This document shows, piece by piece, positions 38,110 through 48,043 of a DNA stretch of 64,000 nucleotides. The DNA is from Halomonas nitroreducens. Its GTDB lineage: Bacteria > Pseudomonadota > Gammaproteobacteria > Pseudomonadales > Halomonadaceae. Every line of letters starts with the position of its first letter. The first letter of the stretch is position 1. Position numbers and translations under genes: made by a program. Location of the stretch: positions 186,001 through 250,000 of the forward strand of contig NZ_RXNS01000005.1 in the NCBI RefSeq assembly GCF_003966155.1, given 5' to 3'. Under the pieces are notes generated by a model that had not been told where the DNA came from, ran no database searches, and saw only the letters and a list, made by a program, of their open reading frames with translations.

Positions 38110-38913
38110 ATGAACCGTATCGATCAACGCTTCGCCGCGCTCAAGGCCCAGGGACGCCGCGCGCTGATTCCCTACATCACCGCCGGCGATCCGGCCCCGC
38201 AATATACCGTGGCGTTCATGCATGCCCTGGTTCGCGCCGGGGCCGATGTCATCGAGCTCGGAGTGCCGTTCTCCGATCCCATGGCCGATGGCCCGGTGAT
38301 CCAGAAGGCCTGCGAGCGTGCCCTCAAGCATCAGGTGCGACTCTCGCACCTCTTCGAGATGGTCCGCGAGTTCCGCCAGGATGATGCCGAGACGCCGGTC
38401 GTGCTGATGGGGTATCTCAACCCGGTGGAGCGCATCGGTCTCGAAGCCTTCGCCGACCAGGCCCGTGAGGCGGGCGTCGACGGCGTGCTGATCGTCGACA
38501 TGCCGCCGGAGGAGGCCGACATTCTCGGTCCGACGCTCAAGGCGCGGGGGCTGGCCTCGATCTTCCTGGTGGCCCCTACCACTTCCCGTGCCCGGGCCGC
38601 TACAATATGCGCCCATGGCGAGGGGTATCTCTACTATGTGTCCCTCAAGGGGGTGACCGGTGGTGCCACGCCCGATGCCGACGACGTCGCCGAGCACTTG
38701 GCCCCGTTGCGCGAGCTGACCGACCTGCCGTTGTGCGTGGGCTTCGGCATTCGCGACGGGGCCTCGGCCGCCGAGGTGGGCCGGGTCGCCGACGGCGTGA
38801 TCGTGGGCAGTGCCCTGGTCAGCCGAATCGCCGAGAACGCCGACGATCCCGAGGCGATTCCCGCCGCCCTGGAGGCGGTATTGGGCGAGATGCGTCAGGC
38901 ACTGGATGCGTGA
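38110..38913 (+). CDS. trpA: Tryptophan synthase alpha chain
   Basis: 267 residues, TIM barrel. It cleaves indole-3-glycerol phosphate to indole, which is channelled to TrpB. Visible: the N-terminal [30 protein letters not shown] with catalytic Glu, the catalytic Asp in [11 protein letters not shown], and [10 protein letters not shown] at the phosphate site. Part of the trpF-trpB-trpA run; a strong GC hairpin follows before accD. Confidence 0.97.
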   Translation: MNRIDQRFAALKAQGRRALIPYITAGDPAPQYTVAFMHALVRAGADVIELGVPFSDPMADGPVIQKACERALKHQVRLSHLFEMVREFRQDDAETPVVLMGYLNPVERIGLEAFADQAREAGVDGVLIVDMPPEEADILGPTLKARGLASIFLVAPTTSRARAATICAHGEGYLYYVSLKGVTGGATPDADDVAEHLAPLRELTDLPLCVGFGIRDGASAAEVGRVADGVIVGSALVSRIAENADDPEAIPAALEAVLGEMRQALDA

Positions 38914-38940
38914 CGGGTCCCGAGCCGACCGATTCGATTC

Positions 38941-38962
38941 CGCCCCCGGCTTGCCGGGGGCG
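38941..38962 (+). terminator. Hairpin between trpA and accD
   Basis: A perfect stem CGCCCCCGG-CTTG-CCGGGGGCG 27 bases after the trpA stop and 26 bases before accD. No T-tract follows, so it may attenuate, or separate the trp and accD messages, rather than fully terminate. Confidence 0.55.
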
Positions 38963-38988
38963 ACAGCATAGATGGAAGCGTTTCTGAC

Positions 38989-40005
38989 ATGAGCTGGCTA
39001 GACAAGATCGTGCCCTCGGTGGGCCGCATTCAGCGCAAGGACCGTCGCGCGAGCGTGCCCGACGGCCTGTGGCGAAAGTGTCCCAAGTGCGAGGCGGTGC
39101 TCTACCTGCCTGAGCTGGAGAAGCACCACAACGTCTGTCCCAAGTGCGATCATCACCTGCGCCTCACCGCCCGCAAGCGGCTGGACTGGTTCCTGGACAA
39201 GGAAGGCCGCGAGGAAGTCGCCGCCGACCTCGAACCCAGCGATCGCCTCAAGTTCCGGGACTCCAAGAAGTACAAGGATCGCCTGGCAGCGGCCCAGAAG
39301 GCCACCGGCGAGAAGGATGCCCTGGTCGCCATGCGCGGCACCCTCGAGGGGCTGCCGGTGGTGGCCGTGGCCTTCGAGTTCACCTTCATGGGCGGGTCCA
39401 TGGGCGCCGTGGTGGGCGAAAAGTTCGTGCGCGCCGCCACCCTGGCCCTCGAGGAGGGGATCCCGCTGATCTGTTTCTCCGCCTCCGGCGGGGCGCGCAT
39501 GCAGGAGGCGCTGTTCTCGCTGATGCAGATGGCCAAGACCTCTGCGGCCCTGGAGAAGCTCAAGCAGGCCGGCGTGCCCTATATCTCGGTGCTCACCGAT
39601 CCGGTGTTCGGTGGGGTCTCGGCATCGTTGGCCCTGCTCGGTGATCTCAATGTCGCCGAGCCCAATGCGCTGATCGGCTTCGCCGGGCCCCGGGTGATCG
39701 AGCAGACGGTGCGCGAGCAGTTGCCCGAGGGCTTCCAGCGCAGCGAGTTCCTGCTCGAGCATGGCACCGTGGACATGATCGTCCATCGCCAGGATATTCG
39801 TGCCCGCCTGGGTGGCGTGCTGCGTAAGCTGACCCACCAGCCGGCTACCGGCCTGGCCGAGCCCGCAGCGGCCGAGCCCGACCTCGTGGATGCGGCGGAG
39901 CAGGCGGAGGACAAGGTCGAGGAAGCGCCAGCCGCAACGGATGCGGCTGAGCCGGTAGAAACGGCAGAGCCGACGGGCGACGAGCGCCCCGACGCCAGCC
40001 GCTGA
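38989..40005 (+). CDS. accD: Acetyl-CoA carboxylase carboxyltransferase subunit beta
   Basis: 338 residues. AccD with AccA forms the carboxyltransferase that makes malonyl-CoA for fatty-acid synthesis. Zinc ribbon CPKCEAVLY ... CPKCDHH at ~27-52, then [32 protein letters not shown] and GPRVIEQTV. The last ~55 residues are an unusually acidic Ala/Glu/Pro tail ([10 protein letters not shown] onwards) beyond the usual end, a common feature in salt-adapted bacteria. accD-folC-dedD-cvpA-purF are closely packed, probably one operon. Confidence 0.97.
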   Translation: MSWLDKIVPSVGRIQRKDRRASVPDGLWRKCPKCEAVLYLPELEKHHNVCPKCDHHLRLTARKRLDWFLDKEGREEVAADLEPSDRLKFRDSKKYKDRLAAAQKATGEKDALVAMRGTLEGLPVVAVAFEFTFMGGSMGAVVGEKFVRAATLALEEGIPLICFSASGGARMQEALFSLMQMAKTSAALEKLKQAGVPYISVLTDPVFGGVSASLALLGDLNVAEPNALIGFAGPRVIEQTVREQLPEGFQRSEFLLEHGTVDMIVHRQDIRARLGGVLRKLTHQPATGLAEPAAAEPDLVDAAEQAEDKVEEAPAATDAAEPVETAEPTGDERPDASR

Positions 40006-40016
40006 GCCAGGCGCCC

Positions 40017-41336
40017 ATGCAAGACGCTTCCCATTCTCCGCTCGACGCCTGGCTGGCACGGCTGGAAGCGGCGCATCCGGTGGATATCGACCTCAGTCTC
40101 GAACGGGTGGCCGAGGTCGCGCGCCGTATGGGCCTGCTGGATGCTCGCGTTGCCGGACGCGTGATCACCGTGGCCGGCACCAATGGCAAGGGGTCCACCG
40201 TGGCCATGCTCGAGGCGCTGGCCCGGACCCATGGCTTGACCACGGCGACCTACACCTCTCCCCACCTGGTACGCTACAACGAGCGGGTTCGCCTGGACGG
40301 CCAGGAGGCGGATGACGAGGTCCTGGTGGCAGGCTTCGAGGCGGTCGAGGTCGCCCGGCGCGGCGGTGATCCGGTCAGCCTGACCTATTTCGAGGCGGGG
40401 ACCCTGGGGGCGCTGCATGCCATCGCGGCACGCGGCCCGGACCTGGCGATTCTCGAGGTCGGCCTCGGGGGACGTCTGGATGCGGTCAATATCCTCGATG
40501 CCGATGTGGCCGTGGTCACCACCATCGCCCAGGATCATGCGGCCTTTCTTGGCGACGATCTCGAGGGCATCGGCCGGGAAAAGGCTGGCATCATGCGCCC
40601 GGGGCGGCCGGCCGTCCTCGGCAGTACCGCCCTGCCGCAAAGCGTGCGCGCCACCGCGACAACGCTCGGGGCGCCGGTGCATGCCCTTGGCGAGGGCTTC
40701 CAGCGGCGGGCCGTCGAGCCTGGCTGGGCCTGGGAGGGGCATGATGCCGAGGGGCTAGTGCGGCGACTGGAGGCGCTGCCCGATCCGGGCCTACCGCTGG
40801 ACAACGCCGCCACCGCCCTGCAGGCGCTGGCGCTGGCCGGCGTGGCGCTTGACGAGGCCGCCTGCCGCCAGGGCCTGACGTCGGTGATGCTGCCCGGGCG
40901 CATGCAGTGGCGCGGGCAGTGGTGCCTGGACGTCGGGCACAATCCCCATGCGGCGGGCTACCTGGCCGCTCGCCTGGCCGAGCGACCTTGCCAGGGACGC
41001 ACCATCGCCCTGCTCGGCATGCTGGGCGACAAGGACGCCGATGGCGTGATCGCTGCCCTGGCGCCGGTGATCGATGCCTGGGTGCCGGTCAGCCTCGACG
41101 GTGATCGGGCCCGCAGCGCCGATGCGCTGGCCGGCCATCTCGAGGCACAGGGCCAGGCCGTCTGGCATCGCGCCGCATCGCCGGGGCAGGGGGCGGATTG
41201 GCTGGAGGCAAGCCTCGAGCCCGAGGATCGGGTGCTGGTCTGCGGGTCCTTCTTCACCGTGGGCGCCGTGCTGGCGGCCTGGGCGTCCCGGGCGCAGACT
41301 GCAACGGATGACAGGTCCAGCGAGGGAGCGACATGA
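40017..41336 (+). CDS. folC: Dihydrofolate synthase / folylpolyglutamate synthase
   Basis: 439 residues. Mur-ligase fold. It adds glutamate to dihydropteroate and extends the folate polyglutamate tail. Visible: P-loop VAGTNGKGSTVAMLEA, TYTSPHLVRYNERVR, LEVGLGGRLDAVN, and the ligase C-terminal domain with LDVGHNPHAA. The ATG is 11 bases after the accD stop; its own stop overlaps the next gene in an ATGA quartet. Confidence 0.95.
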   Translation: MQDASHSPLDAWLARLEAAHPVDIDLSLERVAEVARRMGLLDARVAGRVITVAGTNGKGSTVAMLEALARTHGLTTATYTSPHLVRYNERVRLDGQEADDEVLVAGFEAVEVARRGGDPVSLTYFEAGTLGALHAIAARGPDLAILEVGLGGRLDAVNILDADVAVVTTIAQDHAAFLGDDLEGIGREKAGIMRPGRPAVLGSTALPQSVRATATTLGAPVHALGEGFQRRAVEPGWAWEGHDAEGLVRRLEALPDPGLPLDNAATALQALALAGVALDEAACRQGLTSVMLPGRMQWRGQWCLDVGHNPHAAGYLAARLAERPCQGRTIALLGMLGDKDADGVIAALAPVIDAWVPVSLDGDRARSADALAGHLEAQGQAVWHRAASPGQGADWLEASLEPEDRVLVCGSFFTVGAVLAAWASRAQTATDDRSSEGAT

Positions 41337-42025
41337 AATACGGTATGCGTGAGCGGGTCAGCGGGGCGCTGATCCTGATCGCCCTGGCGGTGATCTTCGT
41401 CCCGCTGTTGTTCGACGACCCGGCCCCCCGGGAGGGTCGCCCCGAGCCGGTGCTGACCATCGAGCAGCCGGTGGAGGTCGAGCGCCGCGACCTGGCCGAT
41501 CCGCAGCCGCCCGCGAGCCTGCAGGAGAGCCCGGCGACTGAAGAGGCCTCGGCGTCCCGCGAGCCGCCCCCAGCGCAGGAAGAACCGCCGCCGACGTCCT
41601 CTGCACCCGAACCGGAGCCTGTCCCCGAGCCCGACGCGGCGCCCGTCGCCGAGGCCGATGCCCCGGAGGAGGCGGCCGAGGAGGAGAGTTCGCCCGATCC
41701 CATCGCCGAGCTGGCCCGCGCCGCCGACGAGCGCCTGGCCCGCAGCGAGGAGGCCGGGGAGGAGGCGGCCGCCAGCGCGCCGTCGTCTCCTGCCCCCGGC
41801 GGTGAATGGGCCGTCCAGGTGGGCAGCTTCGGCGAGCCGGGCAATGCCGAGCGCCTCGAGACGCGGCTGACGGAGCAGGGTTTTCCGGCCTACCGCCGGC
41901 CCCGGGGCAATGACCTGACCAGCGTCTATGTGGGGCCCTATGGCAGTTCCGAGGTCGCTGAGGACGTCATGGGCCAGCTCAAGGCCCGCTTGAATCTGCA
42001 GGGCCTGCTGGTGAAGGCGCCATGA
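41333..42025 (+). CDS. dedD: SPOR-domain membrane protein (DedD-like)
   Basis: 230 residues. A short cytoplasmic start (MKYGMRERVSG), one membrane helix (ALILIALAVIFVPLLFDD), a long Pro/Glu/Ala-rich periplasmic linker (~35-150) and a C-terminal SPOR domain (EWAVQVGSFGEPGNAERLETRL to YVGPYGSSEVAEDVM, in part), which binds denuded septal peptidoglycan. DedD localises to the division site in E. coli. ATGA overlaps on both sides couple it to folC and cvpA. Confidence 0.9.
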   Translation: MKYGMRERVSGALILIALAVIFVPLLFDDPAPREGRPEPVLTIEQPVEVERRDLADPQPPASLQESPATEEASASREPPPAQEEPPPTSSAPEPEPVPEPDAAPVAEADAPEEAAEEESSPDPIAELARAADERLARSEEAGEEAAASAPSSPAPGGEWAVQVGSFGEPGNAERLETRLTEQGFPAYRRPRGNDLTSVYVGPYGSSEVAEDVMGQLKARLNLQGLLVKAP

Positions 42026-42588
42026 CGCTGACCTGGCTGGACTGGCTGTTCATCGGCCTGTTGACGGTCACCACCCTGGCCGGTTTTCTGCGTGGCCTGG
42101 TGCGCGAGGCCCTCGGGCTGGCCTCCTGGCTCGTCGCCCTGCTGGCGGCGCGCTGGCTGGCCGAGCCGGTGGCCGATCTGCTGTCCGGCGTCATCGACAG
42201 CCCCGATGGCCGCCTGGTGCTGGCCTTCGTGCTGGTGACCTTCGCCGTCATCCTGGCCTGTGGCGTGGTCATCCGGCTGATGCATGCCGCCGTCGAATGG
42301 GTGGGCATGGGGCTCTTCAACCGGGTTACCGGGGCCGCCTTCGGCGCGGCCAAGGGGGCGGCGATCCTGGTGGTGGTCACGATCCTGATCAGCCTGACGC
42401 CGTTGGTGCAGCTCCAGGCCTGGCAACAGGCAGTGCTGCGACCAAGCTTCGAACAGATGAGAGACTGGGCGGTGAGTCGACTGGCGGTCTGGGAGGACCG
42501 CCTGCCCGTGTCGGCGCCGTCCCTGGGCGACCTGCCGCGTCCCGTGTCGCGACCGGCCACGGAAGCAGGCGAGGTCGCTTCCCCCTGA
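42022..42588 (+). CDS. cvpA: CvpA family membrane protein
   Basis: 188 residues with four membrane segments; the N-terminal WLDWLFIGLLTVTTLAGFLRGLVREALGL region (in part) is the CvpA hallmark. It is needed for colicin V export in E. coli and linked to envelope stress; the molecular role is unclear. It precedes purF as in most gammaproteobacteria. Stop is 64 bases before purF. Confidence 0.93.
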   Translation: MTLTWLDWLFIGLLTVTTLAGFLRGLVREALGLASWLVALLAARWLAEPVADLLSGVIDSPDGRLVLAFVLVTFAVILACGVVIRLMHAAVEWVGMGLFNRVTGAAFGAAKGAAILVVVTILISLTPLVQLQAWQQAVLRPSFEQMRDWAVSRLAVWEDRLPVSAPSLGDLPRPVSRPATEAGEVASP

Positions 42589-42652
42589 CATTGATGAAAC
42601 ACGGGGCGGCCTGTCGATGCCGTCCCACCCTAGGCGAGCGAGGTAAGGTGTA

Positions 42653-44170
42653 ATGTGCGGTATCGTGGGCCTGATGGCCAAGCAGGCGGTGAACCAGGGA
42701 ATCTATGATGCCCTGACGGTGCTCCAGCATCGGGGCCAGGATGCCGCCGGCATGATGACCTGGAACGAAGGGCGCTTCCTGCTGCGCAAGAGCAACGGCC
42801 TGGTGCGCGACGTCTTCCATACCCGCCATATGGCGCGACTCAAGGGCAACCTGGGCATCGGCCATGTGCGTTACCCCACGGCGGGGTCCTCCAGCGAGGC
42901 GGAGTCCCAGCCGTTCTATGTCAACTCCCCATACGGCATCAGCCTGGCCCACAACGGCAATCTGACCAATTCCGAGCAGCTCAAGCAGGAGCTGTTCTCC
43001 TCCGACCTGCGCCACATCAACACCAGCTCCGACTCCGAGGTGCTGTTGAACGTCTTCGCTCACGAGCTGGGCAAGCAGGGCCTGCACCTGGAGCCGGGCG
43101 ACATCTTCGATGCGGTGCGCCGCGTGCATCGCCGCTGTCGAGGCGGCTATGCCGCGGTGGCGATCATCAACGGCGTCGGCATGGTGGCCTTCCGGGACCC
43201 CAACGGCATCCGCCCGGTGGTCTTCGGCACGCGAGACGAGGGCAGCGGCCAGGAGGTGATGATCGCTTCCGAGTCGGTGGCCCTTGATGTCGGCGGCTTC
43301 GAACTGCACCGCGACCTGGCGCCCGGCGAGGCGCTGTTCGTCGACATGGAGGGCCAGGTGCATACCCAGTCCTGCGCCGACGCGCCGCGTCTCGCGCCCT
43401 GTATCTTCGAGCACGTCTACCTGGCGCGTCCGGATTCCATTCTCGATGGCGCCTACGTCTACGGCACCCGCATGCAGATGGGTCGCAAGCTCGGCGACCG
43501 CATCCAGGCCGAATGGCCGGATCACGACATCGACGTGGTCATCCCGATCCCCGACACCTCCCGGACCTCGGCCCTGGAGCTCGCCCAGCACCTCGGCGTG
43601 ACCTATCGCGAGGGCTTCATGAAGAACCGCTACATCGGGCGGACCTTCATCATGCCCGGCCAGACCCAGCGCAAGAAATCGGTGCGCCAGAAGCTCAACG
43701 CCATCGACATCGAGTTCAAGGGCAAGAACGTGTTGCTGGTGGACGACTCCATCGTGCGGGGCACGACCTGCCGACAGATCATCCAGATGGCCCGGGAGGC
43801 CGGCGCCAACAAGGTCTACTTTGCCTCGGCGGCGCCGCCCGTGCGCTATCCGAATGTCTACGGCATCGACATGCCGGCGGCCACCGAGCTGATCGCCCAT
43901 GGTCGCAGCGAGGCCGAGGTGGGGGAGCTGATCGGCGCCGACCGCATGGTCTACCAGGACCTGGATGATCTCAAGGATGCCTGTCGCGAGGTCAATCCGG
44001 CCCTGGACGCCTTCGATTGCTCGGTGTTCGATGGCCGCTACATCACCGGCGATATCGACGACAGCTACCTGGCCGATCTCGAGGCGTCCCGCAACGACGC
44101 GGCCAAGCAGCAGAGCGCCGGTGACCATGCTCTGGTGGGCATGCACAACCAGGAAGACGACATCGACTGA
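42653..44170 (+). CDS. purF: Amidophosphoribosyltransferase
   Basis: 505 residues. PurF makes 5-phosphoribosylamine from PRPP and glutamine, the first step of purine synthesis. N-terminal catalytic Cys2 in [32 protein letters not shown]; the PRPP-binding loop is [12 protein letters not shown]. The C-terminus has the usual flexible acidic tail. 12 bases separate it from metZ, so co-transcription is likely. Confidence 0.97.
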   Translation: MCGIVGLMAKQAVNQGIYDALTVLQHRGQDAAGMMTWNEGRFLLRKSNGLVRDVFHTRHMARLKGNLGIGHVRYPTAGSSSEAESQPFYVNSPYGISLAHNGNLTNSEQLKQELFSSDLRHINTSSDSEVLLNVFAHELGKQGLHLEPGDIFDAVRRVHRRCRGGYAAVAIINGVGMVAFRDPNGIRPVVFGTRDEGSGQEVMIASESVALDVGGFELHRDLAPGEALFVDMEGQVHTQSCADAPRLAPCIFEHVYLARPDSILDGAYVYGTRMQMGRKLGDRIQAEWPDHDIDVVIPIPDTSRTSALELAQHLGVTYREGFMKNRYIGRTFIMPGQTQRKKSVRQKLNAIDIEFKGKNVLLVDDSIVRGTTCRQIIQMAREAGANKVYFASAAPPVRYPNVYGIDMPAATELIAHGRSEAEVGELIGADRMVYQDLDDLKDACREVNPALDAFDCSVFDGRYITGDIDDSYLADLEASRNDAAKQQSAGDHALVGMHNQEDDID

Positions 44171-44181
44171 GGTAGGCTTCC

Positions 44182-45381
44182 ATGCACGACGACACCCATC
44201 CGGCGGACGCCTGGGGCCTCGACACCCGCGCGATCCGTACCGGCCACCATCGGACCGGCGAGCAGGAGCATGGTGAGCCGATCTTCCCGACCTCGAGCTT
44301 CGTCTACGAGAGCGCCGCCGAGGCGGCGCGCAAGTTCGGCGGTGACGAGCCGGGCAACGTCTATTCGCGCTTCACCAATCCCACGGTTCAGACCTTCGAG
44401 CGGCGTCTCGCCGCCCTCGAGGACGGGGCGCGCTGCGTGGCCACCAGCTCCGGCATGTCGGCGATCCTGGCAACGGCTCTGGCACTGCTCGAGGCCGGCG
44501 ACGAGATTGTCGCCTCGCGGTCGCTGTTCGGCTCGACGGTCAGCCTGTTCGACAAGTACCTCGGCAAGTTCGGCATCACGACCCGCTACGTGGAGCTCTC
44601 GAACCTCGAGGCCTGGCAGGCGGCCATCACGCCGGCGACCAAGCTGATGTTTGCCGAGACGCCTTCCAACCCCCTTTCCGAGGTGGCGGATATCGCCGAG
44701 TTGGCCGATCTGGCCCATGGCCATGGGGCCTGGCTGGCCATCGACAACTGTTTTCTGACCCCCGCCCTGCAGCAGCCGCTGGCCCTGGGAGCGGACCTGG
44801 TGATCCATTCCGCCACCAAGTACCTGGACGGTCAGGGCCGTGCCGTGGGGGGCGCCGTGGTGGGGCCCGACACGCTGCTCGAGGAGGTCTTCGGCGTGGT
44901 ACGCACCTGCGGGCCCTGCCTGAGCCCCTTTAACGCCTGGATCTTCACCAAGGGGCTGGAGACCCTTGGCCTGCGGATGAAGGCCCACTGTGCCAATGCC
45001 CGCCAGCTGGCCGACTGGCTCGAGGCCCATCCGGCGGTGGAGCGGGTCCACTACAGCGGCCTGGCCAGCCATCCCCAGCACGCCCTGGCGGCGCGCCAGC
45101 AGCGTGACTTCGGCGCCGTGCTCGGGGTCGAGGTCATCGGCGGGCGCGAGGGCGCCTGGTCGGTGATCGACGCGACTCGCATGCTGTCCATCACTGGCAA
45201 CCTGGGGGATGTGAAGACCACCATTACCCACCCCGGAACCACCACCCACGGTCGTCTCTCCGATGACCAGAAGGCCGCCGCCGGCATTCGCGAGGGGCTG
45301 ATCCGCGTGGCCGTCGGCCTCGAGGACCTCGCCGACATCCAGGCGGATCTGGCTCGCGGGCTCGACGCCCTGGTGCGCTGA
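44182..45381 (+). CDS. metZ: O-succinylhomoserine sulfhydrylase
   Basis: 399 residues, Cys/Met-metabolism PLP enzyme. MetZ makes homocysteine directly from O-succinylhomoserine and sulfide. Visible: SRFTNPTVQTFERRLAALE, TSSGMSAILATALALL, the PLP lysine in SATKYLDGQGR, and TLSHPGTTTHG-like ITHPGTTTHGRL. The purF-metZ order is the Pseudomonas-type arrangement and favours MetZ over cystathionine gamma-synthase. Confidence 0.94.
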   Translation: MHDDTHPADAWGLDTRAIRTGHHRTGEQEHGEPIFPTSSFVYESAAEAARKFGGDEPGNVYSRFTNPTVQTFERRLAALEDGARCVATSSGMSAILATALALLEAGDEIVASRSLFGSTVSLFDKYLGKFGITTRYVELSNLEAWQAAITPATKLMFAETPSNPLSEVADIAELADLAHGHGAWLAIDNCFLTPALQQPLALGADLVIHSATKYLDGQGRAVGGAVVGPDTLLEEVFGVVRTCGPCLSPFNAWIFTKGLETLGLRMKAHCANARQLADWLEAHPAVERVHYSGLASHPQHALAARQQRDFGAVLGVEVIGGREGAWSVIDATRMLSITGNLGDVKTTITHPGTTTHGRLSDDQKAAAGIREGLIRVAVGLEDLADIQADLARGLDALVR

Positions 45382-45411
45382 CCGCGCTCTGGCACCTGAT
45401 GCCGTCTCCTT

Positions 45412-45439
45412 CGACGCCCCGCCTCTGAGCGGGGCGTCG
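45412..45439 (+). terminator. Terminator-like hairpin after metZ
   Basis: A perfect 11-base stem CGACGCCCCGC ... GCGGGGCGTCG with a 6-base loop, 30 bases after the metZ stop; followed by GCGTGTGTGG, not a T-tract. It closes the accD-to-metZ operon. The ~250 bases from here to the cytochrome gene are AT-rich and hold no visible gene. Confidence 0.6.
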
Positions 45440-45689
45440 GCGTGTGTGGGGCACACTTTCCCGCGGGATGAATCCAGGTCCGCCATATGATTGAATTAGT
45501 ATTAACTCATTTTGATGACCTTGGTCGAATCGCTGCGCCGGCCATTGCATAAAAGCGAATGGTTATTTCATTTATTTGCAATTTCTTTGGCTGGGGCGAT
45601 CGGTATGATGATTTCTCATTCGCTGACAGGGCGCGCCTGGGGCGCCCCCGTGTCGGCATAACGAGGTTTCACGCCGGGAGGGCCGACTC

Positions 45690-46259
45690 ATGTGGCGCAA
45701 CACGCATCGCGAATGGGGCATCGTCAGCATCGCGCTCCACTGGATCAGCGCGCTGGCCTTTCTTGGTCTCTTCGCCCTGGGCTGGTGGATGACTGGCCTG
45801 GGCTACTACGACGGCTGGTACAACCTGGCACCCTGGTGGCACCGCTCCCTCGGCATGCTCGTACTGCTGCTGACGCTGGTGCGGCTGGCCTGGCGGCTTT
45901 TCCAGCCGGCCCCGGCGCTGCCCGGCTTGCGCATGGAGCGGCTCGCCGCGCATCTCGGCCACGTGGCGCTCTACGCGATGATGCTGCTGGTGCTGACCAG
46001 CGGTTATCTGATTTCCACCGCCGAGGGCGACGGCATCAGCGTCTTTGGCTGGTTGACCGTGCCGGCCGTGGTCAGTGACCTGCCCAACCAGGCCTCCGTG
46101 GCCGGTATTGTCCACTGGTACGGTGCCCTGGCCATGATGCTTCTGGCAGCGGGCCATGCCCTGGCGGCGCTCAAGCACCATATCTGGGATCGCCGCGACA
46201 CCCTGGCTCGCATGCTTCATCCGCGTCCTGCCCGCCGCGGCGATACGCGACACCCCTGA
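45690..46259 (+). CDS. Cytochrome b561 family protein
   Basis: 189 residues, four membrane helices with the b561/Ni-hydrogenase b-type layout. Likely haem ligands are His18 (IALHWISAL), a His in APWWHRSLGML, and the His in AAGHALAALKHH near the fourth helix. Such small dihaem cytochromes accept electrons from quinol or pass them to periplasmic partners. It lies 23 bases upstream of a YceI gene, a frequent pairing. Confidence 0.9.
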   Translation: MWRNTHREWGIVSIALHWISALAFLGLFALGWWMTGLGYYDGWYNLAPWWHRSLGMLVLLLTLVRLAWRLFQPAPALPGLRMERLAAHLGHVALYAMMLLVLTSGYLISTAEGDGISVFGWLTVPAVVSDLPNQASVAGIVHWYGALAMMLLAAGHALAALKHHIWDRRDTLARMLHPRPARRGDTRHP

Positions 46260-46282
46260 CCCATGCAAGGAAGGAGACAGTA

Positions 46283-46870
46283 ATGTCCATGAAAACGGCC
46301 ATGACGGCCACTCTGGCTGCCGCCGCCCTCGTGCCGCTCGCCCAGGCCCAGGCCGCCGACTACGTGATCGACACCGAGGACGGGCAGCATGCCTTCGTCC
46401 AGTTCAAGATCAGCCACCTCGGCTTTTCCTACATCCTGGGCAGCTTCGAGGACTTCTCCGGCCAATTCAGCTATGACCCGGACAACCTGGCGGCTTCTTC
46501 GGCCAACCTCGAGGTGGACGTGGCGAGCCTGACCACCAATCATGCCGAGCGCGACAAGCACATCAAGAGCGATGACTTCCTTGATGTCGCGGAGTACCCG
46601 ACCGCCAGCTTCACGTCCACCGGCTTCGAGTCCACCGGCGAGAACCAGGGGGTGTTGAGCGGCGAGTTGACCCTGCACGGCGAGACTCGGGCCATCGAGA
46701 TGCCGGTGACCCTGCTGGGCGAGGGCGAGGATCCCTGGGGCAACTATCGGGCCGGCTTCGAGGGCTCGACGACCCTGGCCCTGGCCGACTACGGCATTGA
46801 CATGTCCAGCTTCCCCGAGCCGATGCGGGAACTCGAGCTCTACGTGACTTTCGAGGGCATCCGCCAATAA
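46283..46870 (+). CDS. YceI family periplasmic protein
   Basis: 195 residues with a signal peptide ending AQAQAADY (~24). The remainder is an 8-stranded lipocalin-like YceI domain: FVQFKISHLGFSYILGSFEDFSG (in part), SFTSTGFE, GELTLHGETRAIEMPVTL and DYGIDMSSFPEPM. YceI proteins bind polyisoprenoids in the periplasm. AAGGAGA precedes the ATG. Co-transcribed with the cytochrome b561 gene; a good terminator follows. Confidence 0.93.
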   Translation: MSMKTAMTATLAAAALVPLAQAQAADYVIDTEDGQHAFVQFKISHLGFSYILGSFEDFSGQFSYDPDNLAASSANLEVDVASLTTNHAERDKHIKSDDFLDVAEYPTASFTSTGFESTGENQGVLSGELTLHGETRAIEMPVTLLGEGEDPWGNYRAGFEGSTTLALADYGIDMSSFPEPMRELELYVTFEGIRQ

Positions 46871-46902
46871 GCGCCACGCCCCGGCGTCCGTGTTCGAACC
46901 AG

Positions 46903-46936
46903 AACACCCCCGGCCGCTGGGCCAGGGGTGTTTTTT
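46903..46936 (+). terminator. Rho-independent terminator after yceI
   Basis: Stem AACACCCC ... GGGGTGTT with inner GC pairs and a run of six T at 46931-46936. A complete intrinsic terminator for the cytochrome b561-YceI operon. Confidence 0.85.
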
Positions 46937-46982
46937 CGTGCCCGGCCATCAGGCCGGGCGTCGCGGTCCGGTGCCGTGGGCC

Positions 46983-47780
46983 TCAGCGGCCAGGGTTGTA
47001 GAGGAGGGCATCCGGGAAGTGACGGCGCAGGATCCGGTTCTGGAACGGGTCCACGAAGCGCGAGTTGATGATGATGATGAAGCGCTCGAAGGATGCCGAC
47101 GGTTCTTCCGCGGTGATGGTGTCCACGCTGTGAAAGAGCCTGTCGTCGCGCAGGTGAAGCACATCCCCCGGGGCCAGGGTGATGTCGGCGAGCCGCCGGG
47201 TGCCGGCCTTGTCGGCATACAGCTGGTTGCGGCCCCCCGTGACGTTCTCTCGCGTCAACACCATGATGCTCAGCGCTTTGCAGCCATCGGCGTGGATGCC
47301 CTGGCCCTGCAGCGGGTCGAGAGCCGTCTCGCCCCGGACTCCGTTGATCTGAAAGAGGATCGGTTCGTTGGGCCGGATCGCCCAGAGCCGCGCCCAGGCG
47401 CGCACGAAGGCCCTGACATCGGGGCGTTGGAGAAACGCCTCCTGCAGCGGCTCGTAATACCGCAGCCTGTCGGCCATGCTCTCGGCATCATTGAAGGCGC
47501 CGCCCTGTGCCATAGGACAGGGGCCCAGCGCTTTGACGCCGTCCTGGTCGTCGATGGCGAGCCATCCCATGCGCTTCCAGCGCTGATTGACATAGGGGTC
47601 ACGCGGCAGGTCGGAGGTGAAGCCCTGCCACGCTTTCAGGTCCACCTGCGAGCGGACCTGTGTCATGGCCCAATCCTGTCGGCTGATGTCCTCGCTGACG
47701 TTCGGGGACCAGTAGTCGGCCAGGGGGTCGATTGGCATGGTGGTACGATCAAAGCCATATTTGAGTGTGTCGAGTTTCAT
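46983..47780 (-). CDS. 2-oxoglutarate/Fe(II) dioxygenase (PF10014-type)
   Basis: 265 residues. The H-x-D facial-triad part is GIHADGCKALSIMVL and the distal His is in RLFHSVDTI; an Arg for 2-oxoglutarate follows in SFERFIIIINSRF. This pattern fits the 2OG-Fe dioxygenase family that includes bacterial L-isoleucine hydroxylases. Substrate unknown: no amino-acid or natural-product gene adjoins it. Monocistronic, with ~260 bases of AT-rich upstream sequence. Confidence 0.75.
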   Translation of the reverse strand: MKLDTLKYGFDRTTMPIDPLADYWSPNVSEDISRQDWAMTQVRSQVDLKAWQGFTSDLPRDPYVNQRWKRMGWLAIDDQDGVKALGPCPMAQGGAFNDAESMADRLRYYEPLQEAFLQRPDVRAFVRAWARLWAIRPNEPILFQINGVRGETALDPLQGQGIHADGCKALSIMVLTRENVTGGRNQLYADKAGTRRLADITLAPGDVLHLRDDRLFHSVDTITAEEPSASFERFIIIINSRFVDPFQNRILRRHFPDALLYNPGR

Positions 47781-48043
47781 GAGTCGTTCTCCTGAGGGTC
47801 TTAGGCGTTATTGCCCGTGCGTTGACTAAAACAATCAGCCAACAGTAAAAACAGGAGAAGAAACGTTTCTAAATGTCAAAAAAATGTTAACAGGATGTAT
47901 CGCTGGCGGCGTGGCGAAGGTATCTGGGGCATGCCATGTGGGCTTGGCTAGGTTGGGGCGGCGAAACGTTCAAGCGCAGTCTTGTACGGACCTAAGCGAA
48001 AAGTGTTAGATAAAACATTGAGCTCTGATGGAAACGCCTTAGC

